NCBI GenBank assembly: GCA_031550605.1
Contig: JAVBOK010000078.1
Location: forward strand, 1 to 15,188
DNA length: 15,188 bases
Direction of reading: 5' to 3'
Origin: FLUQ01 sp031550605
Lineage (GTDB): Bacteria > Desulfobacterota > Desulfovibrionia > Desulfovibrionales > Desulfovibrionaceae
Position 1 is the stretch's first letter; the number at the start of each line of letters is the position of its first letter. Below, one piece after another: positions 5,661 to 12,344 of the stretch. Under the pieces are notes generated by a model. That model searched no databases. It was not told where the DNA came from and worked only from the letters and a program-made list of their open reading frames with translations. The position numbers and the translations under genes were made by a program.

Positions 5661-6824
5661 TTATATGGCGGCATTCAGGAGCATGTTATCACGATGCACC
5701 GCTTCGGTATACGAATTCTCGGCGGCAGAGCCGGGGATTTTTTCCGTCCCCCGCGATCTCTGCCCCATGATCTGTCGCAGTTCGGCCGCGGAATAGTTGC
5801 ACAGGCCTACGCCCAGGGTGGCCCCGTCCGGGCCGTTGATCTTCACCAGCGCGCCCTGGCCGAAGCCGCCGGCCACTTCCGTCACCCCGGCGGGCAGCAG
5901 GCTTTTGCCGCCGGTCAACAGAGCCCTGACCGCGCCCGCGTCGACAGTCAGGACCCCGGCCGGGTCCGCGTTGTACGCCATCCAGAATTTGCGGCTGGAA
6001 ATGGCTTTGAGCGACGGCCGCACCCAGGTGCCGCAAACGGCCGAGGGATCTTCGAAAATTTTCAGCAGAATGCCCGGTTCCCTGCCCGGCACGATATAGG
6101 TGGGAATGCCGATCTGGGCCGCGCGCCGCGCCGCCAGCATCTTGGAATGCATGCCGCCCGAACCCAGGGCCGTTTTGGCCCCGCACAGGGCGTTGACATC
6201 CAGAGCGTTGATGTCTTCGATGCAGTGCATGATCTTCGCATCGGGGCTGGCCGCCGGGTCCGCGTCAAAAACCCCGGCGGCGGAGGTCAGATTGACGAAA
6301 AGGTCGGCTTCCACCAGGTTGAGCAGCAGCCCGCCCAGATTGTCGTTGTCTCCGAACTTCAGTTCCTGCACGGCCACGGTGTCGTTCTCATTGACCACGG
6401 GAATGGCCCGCCAGGACAAAAGCGCGGCAAAGGTATTGCGCGCGTTCAGAAAACGCTGGCGGCTGCGCAGGTCTTCACGGGTCAGCAGGACCTGGGCCGA
6501 AATCTTGCCCCTGGCGGCAAAGGCCAGGTCGTAGAGGTGCATCAGGCGACTCTGGCCGATGGCGGCGGCGGCCTGCTTGTCCGGCAGGGCCGTGGTGAAG
6601 GACAGACCCGCCTTGCGCAAAGCCCCTCTGCCCGCGGCCACCGCGCCGGAACTGACCAGAATGGGCGAAAGGCCCCGGTCGTGCAGCACCGAAAGCTGTC
6701 CCGCAAGATATTCCACCCGCTCGTGATTCAAGCCTTCGCCGGACGCCAGCACCGCGCTGCCCACCTTGACCACGATGCGGCGAGCTTTGGCGATAAACTC
6801 TCGTTTTTCCTGATTCCAGTCCAT
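5661..6824 (-). CDS. proB: Glutamate 5-kinase with C-terminal PUA domain
   Basis: Phosphorylates L-glutamate with ATP, the first and usually proline-inhibited step of proline synthesis. The 387-residue protein has an amino-acid kinase domain: VVKVGSAVL (18-26), LVSSGAVAAG (56-65), VVNENDTV (143-150), FGDNDNL (157-163) and GSGGMHSKM (221-229). A PUA domain follows from about 285 to 360, ending near EAVHRDN. I chose ATG 6824 because AGGTG lies at the right distance before it; an in-frame ATG at 6836 lacks such a site and the longer open frame upstream is intergenic. proA is not next to it. It follows glmU after 204 bases and leads into pgk. Confidence 0.95.
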   Translation of the reverse strand: MDWNQEKREFIAKARRIVVKVGSAVLASGEGLNHERVEYLAGQLSVLHDRGLSPILVSSGAVAAGRGALRKAGLSFTTALPDKQAAAAIGQSRLMHLYDLAFAARGKISAQVLLTREDLRSRQRFLNARNTFAALLSWRAIPVVNENDTVAVQELKFGDNDNLGGLLLNLVEADLFVNLTSAAGVFDADPAASPDAKIMHCIEDINALDVNALCGAKTALGSGGMHSKMLAARRAAQIGIPTYIVPGREPGILLKIFEDPSAVCGTWVRPSLKAISSRKFWMAYNADPAGVLTVDAGAVRALLTGGKSLLPAGVTEVAGGFGQGALVKINGPDGATLGVGLCNYSAAELRQIMGQRSRGTEKIPGSAAENSYTEAVHRDNMLLNAAI

Positions 6825-6945
6825 AGGCACCTGCATAATGAATAACGATACAAAAACGTGTACGCCAGACGCGGGTGGAGCGCAACACGCCGCCAAAACA
6901 GCGAGAGGCGCTTTCCGCCCGACGCAACGGGGGCAGATAGATGAC

Positions 6946-6967
6946 AAACCCCGCAAAGCCGGGGGTT
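6946..6967 (-). terminator. Probable terminator downstream of glmU
   Basis: On the minus strand AACCCC...GGGGTTT forms a short hairpin about 60 bases after the glmU stop. The T run is weak (TTTGTC), so read-through into proB is plausible. Confidence 0.4.
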
Positions 6968-7028
6968 GCCGAGGCACGCCCGCTCCGGCGCCTACCGGCG
7001 GGAGGAAAGGGCCTTGTGCGCGGAATGC

Positions 7029-8405
7029 TCAGTCCCGTTTTTTCCGCCTGGCGAGACTCTTCTGCCGCGCCCGGCCGATGCCCAGAAAGCCGTCGGGCAC
7101 ATCCCTGGTTATCACCGAACCCGCGCCCACGAACGAACCTTTGCCCACAGTCACCGGCGCGACCAGAGAAACGTTGGAACCCACGAAGGCCCCTTCGCCG
7201 ACCGTAGTCCTGTGCTTGCGCACCCCGTCGTAGTTGCAGGTGATGACCCCGGCCCCGATGTTGGAACCCGCGCCGATATCCGCATCGCCGATGTAGGCCA
7301 GATGGTTGGCCTTCGCGCCTTTGCCCAGGCGGGATTTCTTGATTTCCACGAAACTGCCCACATGCGCGCCCTCTTCCAGAACCGCGCCGGGCCGCATGCG
7401 GGAAAAGGGTCCGGCAACGCAGTGCCCGCCGATCCGCGCGCCGACCATATGGCAGAAAGAATGGACCACGGCCCCGGTTTTGACCTCCGTATCTTCCAGA
7501 TAGCAGTGGGAGGCCACGACCGCGCCACGGCGCACCGCGCTGGCGCCGTACAGTTCGCAGGGGCCGGTCAGTTCCGCGCCCGGCTCCAGGGTGACGCGGG
7601 GACCGACGCGCACGCTTTCCGGCGCGCGGACCAGCACGCCGGCCGCCAGGGCCTGCCGCACGATGCGGCCGCGCAGCATTTCTTCCGCGGCGACCAGTTC
7701 CGCCGGGGTGTTGACACCCAGCAGGTTCATGTCGTTGCCGCCCTCGATGCCGGAAACGGCCAGACCTTCGGCTACGGCCAGTTCCACCAGATCCGTAATG
7801 TAGAATTCGCCGCTCTTGTTGGCGCATCCCAGGCGGGGCAGCAACGCATCCGCGGCGGCGACGCGCAGGCAGTAAATGCCCGCGTTGATCTCGCGGGGGC
7901 AGGGGCCGTGGCGCCCCTCGTCGTAATCCCTGGCTTCGACAATGGCGGCGACCTTGCCGTTTTCGCGCACGACCCGGCCGAAAGCCCCGACGTCCGGCGG
8001 GATCAGGGTCATGAAGGCCAGGTCGGCTCCTTCCCGCAGCGCGGCGTCCACAAAGGCCCGCATGGCTTCCGTCGTGATCAGGGGGGTGTCGCCGTTGACC
8101 ACCAGCACATGGGTCACCGCCGCCGCCGCAAGCTCCGGCCAGACCGTCTGCAGGGCGTGTCCCGTGCCGAGTTGCTGTTTCTGTTCCACAAAACGGGTTT
8201 CGTCCGCGCCGAACAGTGCCCGCACGGCGTCCGCCTTGTGCCCGATCACGGTCCAGAGCAGCGACGGGGATATGGAAGAAAGCGCGTCCAGCACATAGCG
8301 CAGCATGGGTTCACCGAGCATGCGGCGCAGAACCTTGGGATCGTCCGAATGCATGCGGGTACCTTTGCCCGCCGCCAATACCACCGTGCCCAAACGTAGC
8401 GCCAT
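7029..8405 (-). CDS. glmU: Bifunctional GlmU: uridyltransferase / GlcN-1-P acetyltransferase
   Basis: Makes UDP-GlcNAc for peptidoglycan and lipopolysaccharide in two steps: acetylation of glucosamine-1-phosphate by the C-terminal domain, then uridylylation by the N-terminal domain. The 458-residue length is standard. The N-terminal pyrophosphorylase signature is LAAGKGTRM (10-18), followed by QLGTGHA (78-84) and NGDTPL (104-109). The C-terminal left-handed beta-helix shows hexapeptide repeats from about 265 to 435. It includes KANHLAYIGD, whose His368 aligns with the catalytic histidine of the family, and GAGVITCNYDG. The protein ends in GIGRARQKS plus a basic tail. ATG 8405 has an AGGAG site. 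It is the first gene of the leftward glmU-proB-pgk-EF-hand run, with its own promoter. Confidence 0.97.
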   Translation of the reverse strand: MALRLGTVVLAAGKGTRMHSDDPKVLRRMLGEPMLRYVLDALSSISPSLLWTVIGHKADAVRALFGADETRFVEQKQQLGTGHALQTVWPELAAAAVTHVLVVNGDTPLITTEAMRAFVDAALREGADLAFMTLIPPDVGAFGRVVRENGKVAAIVEARDYDEGRHGPCPREINAGIYCLRVAAADALLPRLGCANKSGEFYITDLVELAVAEGLAVSGIEGGNDMNLLGVNTPAELVAAEEMLRGRIVRQALAAGVLVRAPESVRVGPRVTLEPGAELTGPCELYGASAVRRGAVVASHCYLEDTEVKTGAVVHSFCHMVGARIGGHCVAGPFSRMRPGAVLEEGAHVGSFVEIKKSRLGKGAKANHLAYIGDADIGAGSNIGAGVITCNYDGVRKHRTTVGEGAFVGSNVSLVAPVTVGKGSFVGAGSVITRDVPDGFLGIGRARQKSLARRKKRD

Positions 8406-8433
8406 GACGAAACTCCTGTTTGTGAAGTGTGCC

Positions 8434-8463
8434 AGTATACACCGCCCGGCCGGAACGCCGCAA
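8434..8463 (-). promoter_or_regulatory. glmU promoter
   Basis: On the minus strand TTGCGG (8463-8458) and TATACT (8439-8434) are separated by 18 bases. The -10 matches the consensus at five of six positions. The start would be near 8427, giving a leader of about 22 bases with the Shine-Dalgarno site. Confidence 0.5.
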
Positions 8464-8548
8464 GGGTTTCCCCCGGCGGCGGCGCGCCCTCCGGCCGGAA
8501 GAACCGGACCCCCTTGCCTTTGCCGCCGCTTTGCCGCATGCTGCGCCC

Positions 8549-9457
8549 ATGCCCTTGACGATGACCGTTGCCCCGGATCAGGCGGACCTGCGCCTGGACC
8601 TCTATCTCGCCCGCGTCCTGCCGGATTGCAGCGCGCGGGGCGCGAAACGCCTGCTGGACCGGGGCCTGGTCCTGGTGGACGGCATTGCCCGGCCCGCCCG
8701 TTTCCGGCTGCGAAAAGGCGATGCGGTCACGGTCCTGCCCGGGGAAATCCCGCGGGACGCGGCCCTGCTTGCCTCCGTGCGCCTGGTGCTGACGACAGGG
8801 GAATACGCCGTCTTTTTCAAACCCGCCGGGCTGCACACGGCGCACGTGTCGGGCAGCGCCGCCGCCAGTCTTGAAGCAGCCCTGCCCGCCGTCTGGCCGC
8901 TTCTGGTGCGCAGCGGCAACGCCGCTTCCGCACCGCCCCTGCCGGTCCTGCTGACCCGCCTGGACGCCCCCACGTCCGGCCTGATTCTGGCATCTCTTGC
9001 TTCTGAGGCGGCGCAGCGCTTTCGCCGTCTGGAAGCAGGCGGCGCGGTGGAAAAAGAATACGCCGCCGTGGTCCGCGGCCGCCTGGACGCTCCCTTGCTG
9101 CTCCGCCGCCGCCTGGATACGGCCGGGCACCGCAAAACCAGGGTTCTGGCCGGCGACGACCCGGATACGGCCCGCCATACCCTGGCCGAGCCGGCGGGCG
9201 ACGCATCCGCCCTGCCGCCGCCCGGCGCGCTGGAGCAGGGGGAGGAAGCGACCCTGATCACGATCCGCATCCGGCGCGGCGCCAGGCACCAGATCCGCGC
9301 GCACCTTGCGGCCGCGGGATTTCCCCTGGTCGGGGACACGCTGTACGGCCCGCCCGCGCCGGACGGCTGCCCGCTGTATCTGCACCACGCCCGCCTGTCT
9401 TTCCCCGGCCTGACAGCGCACTGCCCGCCGGAATGGGGCCGCGGCCGCGCGTTCTGA
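8549..9457 (+). CDS. RluA-family rRNA/tRNA pseudouridine synthase
   Basis: Isomerises uridine to pseudouridine in RNA; the target cannot be told from sequence. The 302-residue protein has an N-terminal S4 RNA-binding domain (about 10-65, with SARGAKRLLDRGLVLVDG) and an RluA catalytic domain. The catalytic motif is LTRLDAPTSG (135-144), with Asp139 as the nucleophile; the usual first histidine of HRLD is Thr here. The C-terminal motif is GARHQIRAHLAAAGFPLVGD (244-263). A stretch around 200-235, rich in Ala, Asp and Pro, looks like a loop insertion. The start is uncertain: no Shine-Dalgarno site precedes ATG 8549, but S4 homology begins soon after it. GTG 8429 or ATG 8561 are alternatives. It is divergent from glmU and upstream of the zapB-like gene. 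Confidence 0.88.
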   Translation: MPLTMTVAPDQADLRLDLYLARVLPDCSARGAKRLLDRGLVLVDGIARPARFRLRKGDAVTVLPGEIPRDAALLASVRLVLTTGEYAVFFKPAGLHTAHVSGSAAASLEAALPAVWPLLVRSGNAASAPPLPVLLTRLDAPTSGLILASLASEAAQRFRRLEAGGAVEKEYAAVVRGRLDAPLLLRRRLDTAGHRKTRVLAGDDPDTARHTLAEPAGDASALPPPGALEQGEEATLITIRIRRGARHQIRAHLAAAGFPLVGDTLYGPPAPDGCPLYLHHARLSFPGLTAHCPPEWGRGRAF

Positions 9458-9509
9458 CCGCGCATTCCCCTTTCCCCCGGCCGGGACAAGCCGTCCACGA
9501 TGGTAACCC

Positions 9510-9537
9510 TTGCTTTCCCGGCCAAGATGGGTATACT
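9510..9537 (+). promoter_or_regulatory. Promoter immediately before the zapB-like gene
   Basis: TTGCTT (9510-9515) and TATACT (9532-9537) are 16 bases apart; the -10 matches at five of six positions. The predicted start falls at about 9543-9545, on the ATG itself, which would give a leaderless mRNA. Confidence 0.5.
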
Positions 9538-9543
9538 CTTCAC

Positions 9544-9780
9544 ATGAAAGAGCTGCTTGATCTGTTGGAAGAACGCGTTACCGCCCTGTTGGAGGAAATA
9601 CGCGGTCTGCGGCAGGAAAATGAAACCCTGCGGCGGGAACTGGCGGACAAGACCGCGCCTTTGGCGGAAGAAATTCGTTCCCTGCACGACGCTCTGGCCC
9701 AGGAACAGGCGATAAAAGAAGCGGCCGCGAAGCGCATTGACGCGCTGCTGCTCCGCATCACAGAGCGCATACCGGAATAG
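9544..9780 (+). CDS. Small coiled-coil protein, ZapB-like
   Basis: A 78-residue protein that is nearly all heptad-patterned helix (LLDLLEERVTALLEEIRGL, then RQENETLRREL), rich in Glu, Leu and Arg, with no membrane segment. Size and pattern resemble ZapB, the coiled-coil Z-ring factor that binds ZapA in gammaproteobacteria. It lies ten bases before zapA on the same strand, which supports a division role and probable co-transcription. Coiled coils are easily matched by chance, so the family name is tentative. ATG 9544 is where the coiled coil begins; the longer open frame upstream has no homology-like character. No Shine-Dalgarno site precedes the ATG. Confidence 0.72.
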   Translation: MKELLDLLEERVTALLEEIRGLRQENETLRRELADKTAPLAEEIRSLHDALAQEQAIKEAAAKRIDALLLRITERIPE

Positions 9781-9790
9781 GCGGCCCGGC

Positions 9791-10075
9791 ATGGCCCACT
9801 ATAGCTTCACTGTGCTGGGAACAGAAGTCTCTTTCAAGGCCGAAGCCGATCCGAAACGGATAGACCAGGCCAAAGAACTGCTTGAAGAACGGTATTATCA
9901 ACTTCAGCAGCACGGAAAACAGCTGAGCAAAGAAAAACTTCTCACGTTCCTTGCCCTGGCCCTTGCGGATGACATGCTTCAGGCCAGGGAGGAATTGGAA
10001 AAGTCGGAACAGAAACTGCAGTCGCTCTTGGATACCTTGAATGCCAAAGGCTCCGTACAAAGCCATTTGGTGTAG
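9791..10075 (+). CDS. zapA: Cell division protein ZapA
   Basis: ZapA binds and cross-links FtsZ filaments at the Z-ring. The 94-residue protein has the family's layout: a short N-terminal beta unit (YSFTVLGTEVSFKAEADPKRID), then a helix with AKELLEERYYQL, the characteristic SKEKLLTFLALALADDMLQ segment, and a C-terminal coiled coil through about residue 85. Bacterial ZapA proteins are usually about 90-110 residues. An AGGCGG site precedes ATG 9791. It starts ten bases after the ZapB-like gene ends. The 6S RNA begins about ten bases after its stop, the same neighbourhood as zapA (ygfE) and ssrS in E. coli, which strengthens both calls. Confidence 0.88.
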   Translation: MAHYSFTVLGTEVSFKAEADPKRIDQAKELLEERYYQLQQHGKQLSKEKLLTFLALALADDMLQAREELEKSEQKLQSLLDTLNAKGSVQSHLV

Positions 10076-10078
10076 ATA
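10073..10078 (+). promoter_or_regulatory. Possible 6S RNA -10 box overlapping the zapA stop
   Basis: TAGATA overlaps the zapA stop codon and matches the -10 consensus at only three of six positions. It is placed so that a transcript would begin at about 10085, where the 6S closing stem starts. No convincing -35 box is seen, so processing from the zapA transcript is an alternative. Confidence 0.3.
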
Positions 10079-10084
10079 TGGTCA

Positions 10085-10266
10085 GCTACCCTGGGACGCA
10101 CGTGATGCCTCGTTCACTGCAGGCCTCACAAGCATTAAGAACAGGGGAACAACGCTGGACCGGTGTGCATGCCCGGCCTGACCGGGAAGCCTGAAGGGCC
10201 AACCGCGTTCTCCACCGTAGGAGCTAAGGCCCTGCGGAGAACTACGCACACGACGTTCTGGGGTGC
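10085..10266 (+). ncRNA. ssrS: 6S RNA
   Basis: 6S RNA binds housekeeping sigma-70 RNA polymerase by mimicking an open promoter, and serves as template for short product RNAs when growth resumes. The ends pair: 10085-10098 with 10254-10266 gives 13 base pairs (three G-U) and one bulge, closing a molecule of about 182 nt, the usual size (E. coli 6S is about 184). The segment GTGTGCATGCCCGG...CCGGGAAGCC (from 10163) closely follows the E. coli segment GTGAGCATGCTCGG...CCGAGAAGCC. GCAGGCC (10119-10125) faces GGCCCTGC (10228-10235) beside an unpaired, purine-rich central region. A strong intrinsic terminator follows. Exact ends are uncertain by a few bases, and a primary covariance-model score is not available to me. 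Confidence 0.88.
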
Positions 10267-10298
10267 AACCTTTTCCAAGCACGGCTGCTGTCTGCCAG

Positions 10299-10352
10299 CC
10301 CCGTTTCCGTCCTGTTGCCCGGATTCATCCGGGGGACGGCGCGGGGTTTTTT
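10299..10352 (+). terminator. Intrinsic terminator after the 6S RNA
   Basis: Three nested stems form one long hairpin: CCCCG (10299-10303) with CGGGG (10342-10346), CCGTCC (10307-10312) with GGACGG (10334-10339), and CCCGGA (10318-10323) with TCCGGG (10328-10333) around TTCA. Six T follow at 10347-10352. The right arm could instead pair with CCCCGCGCCG at 10359-10368, an alternative described in the findings. Confidence 0.88.
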
Positions 10353-10482
10353 ATTGCGCCCCGCGCCGGACGCGCGGCCACGCGGGCCGCTTTGACGATC
10401 CGGCCCCAGCGGCCGCATGGACGGTACTTCGCCGCCCGACCGGTTCCGGACGGATATCCGAGACGATACATGAGGAACTGAT

Positions 10483-12042
10483 ATGGACATGTCGCACTCC
10501 CTGCTGGTCGCAGGCAGCATGCTGGCCGCAGCTCTGGTTGGATATCTGCTGCATCATGCCCTCAACGCAAAGCGCTTGAAGGACGCCAAGGATTTCGCCC
10601 GGCGCATTGAAGAAGAAGCGCGCAAGGAAGGGCAGGCCCAGAAAAAAGAAATTCTCCTGCAGGGCAAATCCGAACTGCTGGAATACAAGCGCCAGGCCGA
10701 ACAGGACCTCAAGGAACTTGAGCGCGATCTGAAAAACAAAGAGAAAAAACTGGAAGACCACGGCGAAAAACTGGAAGAAAAGCTCGAAAAAGCGACTGAA
10801 AAAGAGCACGAATTGCTGCTGATGGAAAAGGACCTGGCCCGCAAGGAACGCGCCCTGGAAGAAAAGGACGTGCAACTGGCCGAAAAAATGGCCGAGCAGG
10901 AACGCCGGCTGCAGGAAGTTTCCGGCCTGACGGCCGAGGAGGCCAGAGCCCGGCTGATGGAAGAAATCGCCGCCCGCACCCGGCATGAAGCGGCGAAAAC
11001 CATGCGCGTCATCGAAATGGAGGCGCGGGAAACCGCCGACCGCAAGGCCAAGGAAATCATCGCCAACGCCATCCAGCGCTACGCCGGCGAATATGTCGGC
11101 GAACAGACGGTCACCGCCGTGACCCTGCCCAGCGACGATATGAAAGGCCGGATCATCGGCCGCGAAGGCCGCAACATCCGCGCCCTGGAAGCGGCCACCG
11201 GCGTGGACCTGATCATTGACGATACGCCGGAAACCGTGATTCTTTCCGCGTACAATCCCCTGCGCCGCCAGGTGGCGAAAATGGCCCTGGAACGCCTGAT
11301 CCAGGACGGCCGCATCCACCCCGCCAGGATCGAGGACATTGTCAAGAAGGCCGAAGAGGAACTGGACGTGCAGATCCGCGAAGTGGGCCAGCAGGCCACT
11401 TTTGACGCCGGGGTGCACGGCATCCACCCGGACGTCATGCGCCTTCTGGGCCAGCTCAAATACCGCACCAGCTTTTCCCAGAACGTGCTGCAGCATTCGC
11501 TGGAAGTCTCTTCCCTCTGCGGCATGATGGCGGCGGAACTGGGCGTGGATGTCAAGAAAGCCAAGCGGGCCGGCCTGCTGCATGACCTGGGCAAAGCGGT
11601 GGACCACGAAGTCGAGGGCCCGCATGCCGTCATCGGCGCGGATCTGGCCAAAAAATACGGCGAAAGCAAAGAAATCATCCACGCCATTGCCGCGCACCAC
11701 GAGGACGTGGCCCCGGATTCCATCCTGGCCGTGCTGACCCAGGCCGCGGACAGCCTTTCCGGCGCCCGGCCCGGCGCGCGCAAGGAGCTTTTGCAGACCT
11801 ACGTCAAGCGCCTGGAGGATCTGGAAGGCATCGCCGCCGGGTTCAACGGGGTGTCCAAAGCCTACGCCATCCAGGCCGGGCGGGAACTTCGGGTCATGGT
11901 GGATTCCGAATCCGTGGACGACGACACCACCTATCTGCTGTGCAAGGATATCGCGGAAAAAATCGAGCAAAGCCTTACCTACCCCGGCCAGATCCGCGTT
12001 ACGGTCATCCGTGAACGCCGGGCGGTGGGCATCGCGAAATAG
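10483..12042 (+). CDS. rny: Ribonuclease Y
   Basis: A membrane-anchored endoribonuclease that initiates mRNA decay. The 519-residue protein has the family architecture and length (B. subtilis RNase Y is 520). An N-terminal transmembrane helix (about 5-24) is followed by a long Glu/Lys-rich coiled coil (about 30-200). A KH RNA-binding domain carries GRIIGREGRN (222-231), and an HD domain has His338 and the His367-Asp368 pair in LLHDLGKAVDHE. ATG 10483 has a GAGGAA site; a second ATG two codons later is the alternative. It lies 130 bases after the 6S terminator and is probably transcribed separately, though no clear promoter is seen. A TTGACG at 10392 has no good -10 partner. Confidence 0.96.
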   Translation: MDMSHSLLVAGSMLAAALVGYLLHHALNAKRLKDAKDFARRIEEEARKEGQAQKKEILLQGKSELLEYKRQAEQDLKELERDLKNKEKKLEDHGEKLEEKLEKATEKEHELLLMEKDLARKERALEEKDVQLAEKMAEQERRLQEVSGLTAEEARARLMEEIAARTRHEAAKTMRVIEMEARETADRKAKEIIANAIQRYAGEYVGEQTVTAVTLPSDDMKGRIIGREGRNIRALEAATGVDLIIDDTPETVILSAYNPLRRQVAKMALERLIQDGRIHPARIEDIVKKAEEELDVQIREVGQQATFDAGVHGIHPDVMRLLGQLKYRTSFSQNVLQHSLEVSSLCGMMAAELGVDVKKAKRAGLLHDLGKAVDHEVEGPHAVIGADLAKKYGESKEIIHAIAAHHEDVAPDSILAVLTQAADSLSGARPGARKELLQTYVKRLEDLEGIAAGFNGVSKAYAIQAGRELRVMVDSESVDDDTTYLLCKDIAEKIEQSLTYPGQIRVTVIRERRAVGIAK

Positions 12043-12344
12043 GCTCAGTTCCCATCACTTTGGGGGACTGTGTCCCCCCGATCCCCCTGGCAGGGGAGTG
12101 ATTCCCCCGGACGGGGTCTGGGGCGGGAGCCCCAGGAAAGTAGTGAGGCCCGAGCCCGGTTTTGTTGGGGCCGGCTCGGGAAGGCGGGGCGGAGCCTCGC
12201 TTTCCCGAGGGCCTCGGGTTCCTTGCCCCGCAACAACAGGGAAATTGAGGGGATATCAGAGACCTGAGGGGGCGGCTCGGCCGCCCTTTTGTTTCCCCTT
12301 GCCGGCCGCGCCTCCGGCGGCCGCCCACAGAGAAGGAGGCCTGT
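12043..12344. other. Structured GC-rich spacer between rny and the racemase gene
   Basis: No gene is supported here. The stretch is a chain of inverted repeats: GGGGGAC/GTCCCCC (12062-12068 and 12072-12078), CCCCT/AGGGG (12084-12088 and 12092-12096), CTGGGGC/GCCCCAG (12118-12124 and 12129-12135) and CCCGAGCC/GGCTCGGG (12149-12156 and 12173-12180). A further pair, CTCGGGAA/TTCCCGAG (12175-12182 and 12202-12209), competes with the fourth. TCACT (12054-12058) and AGTGA (12142-12146) may close the first three into a multibranch fold. A terminator follows at 12270. It could be a 3' UTR structure, a small RNA or a REP/MITE-like element. Confidence 0.5.
12270..12294 (+). terminator. Intrinsic terminator 228 bases after rny
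   Basis: GGGCGGC (12270-12276) and GCCGCCC (12280-12286) form a seven-base stem around TCG, followed by TTTTGTTT. It should end the rny transcript after a long 3' UTR and isolate the racemase gene. Confidence 0.8.

Noticed and set aside
5655..6845. A 396-residue plus-strand frame antisense to proB.
   Set aside because: proB has every family motif on the other strand; this frame shows none.
8429..8548. GTG at 8429 as the start of the pseudouridine synthase.
   Set aside because: The added 40 residues are Arg/Pro-rich and unlike the family, and they would overlap the glmU promoter.
10085..10352. A riboswitch controlling rny.
   Set aside because: The closed-ended stem, central bubble and sequence similarity to 6S RNA explain the structure, and it ends in its own terminator 130 bases before rny.
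10392..10420. TTGACG at 10392 as an rny promoter -35 box.
   Set aside because: No acceptable -10 hexamer lies 16-19 bases downstream.
10351..11970. A 539-residue minus-strand frame antisense to rny, rich in Phe and Leu.
   Set aside because: The Phe/Leu richness is the complement of the Glu/Lys-rich coiled coil of RNase Y, not a membrane protein.
12043..12344. CRISPR-like or tandem repeat array in the structured spacer.
   Set aside because: The inverted repeats differ in sequence and spacing; there is no repeated unit with regular spacers.
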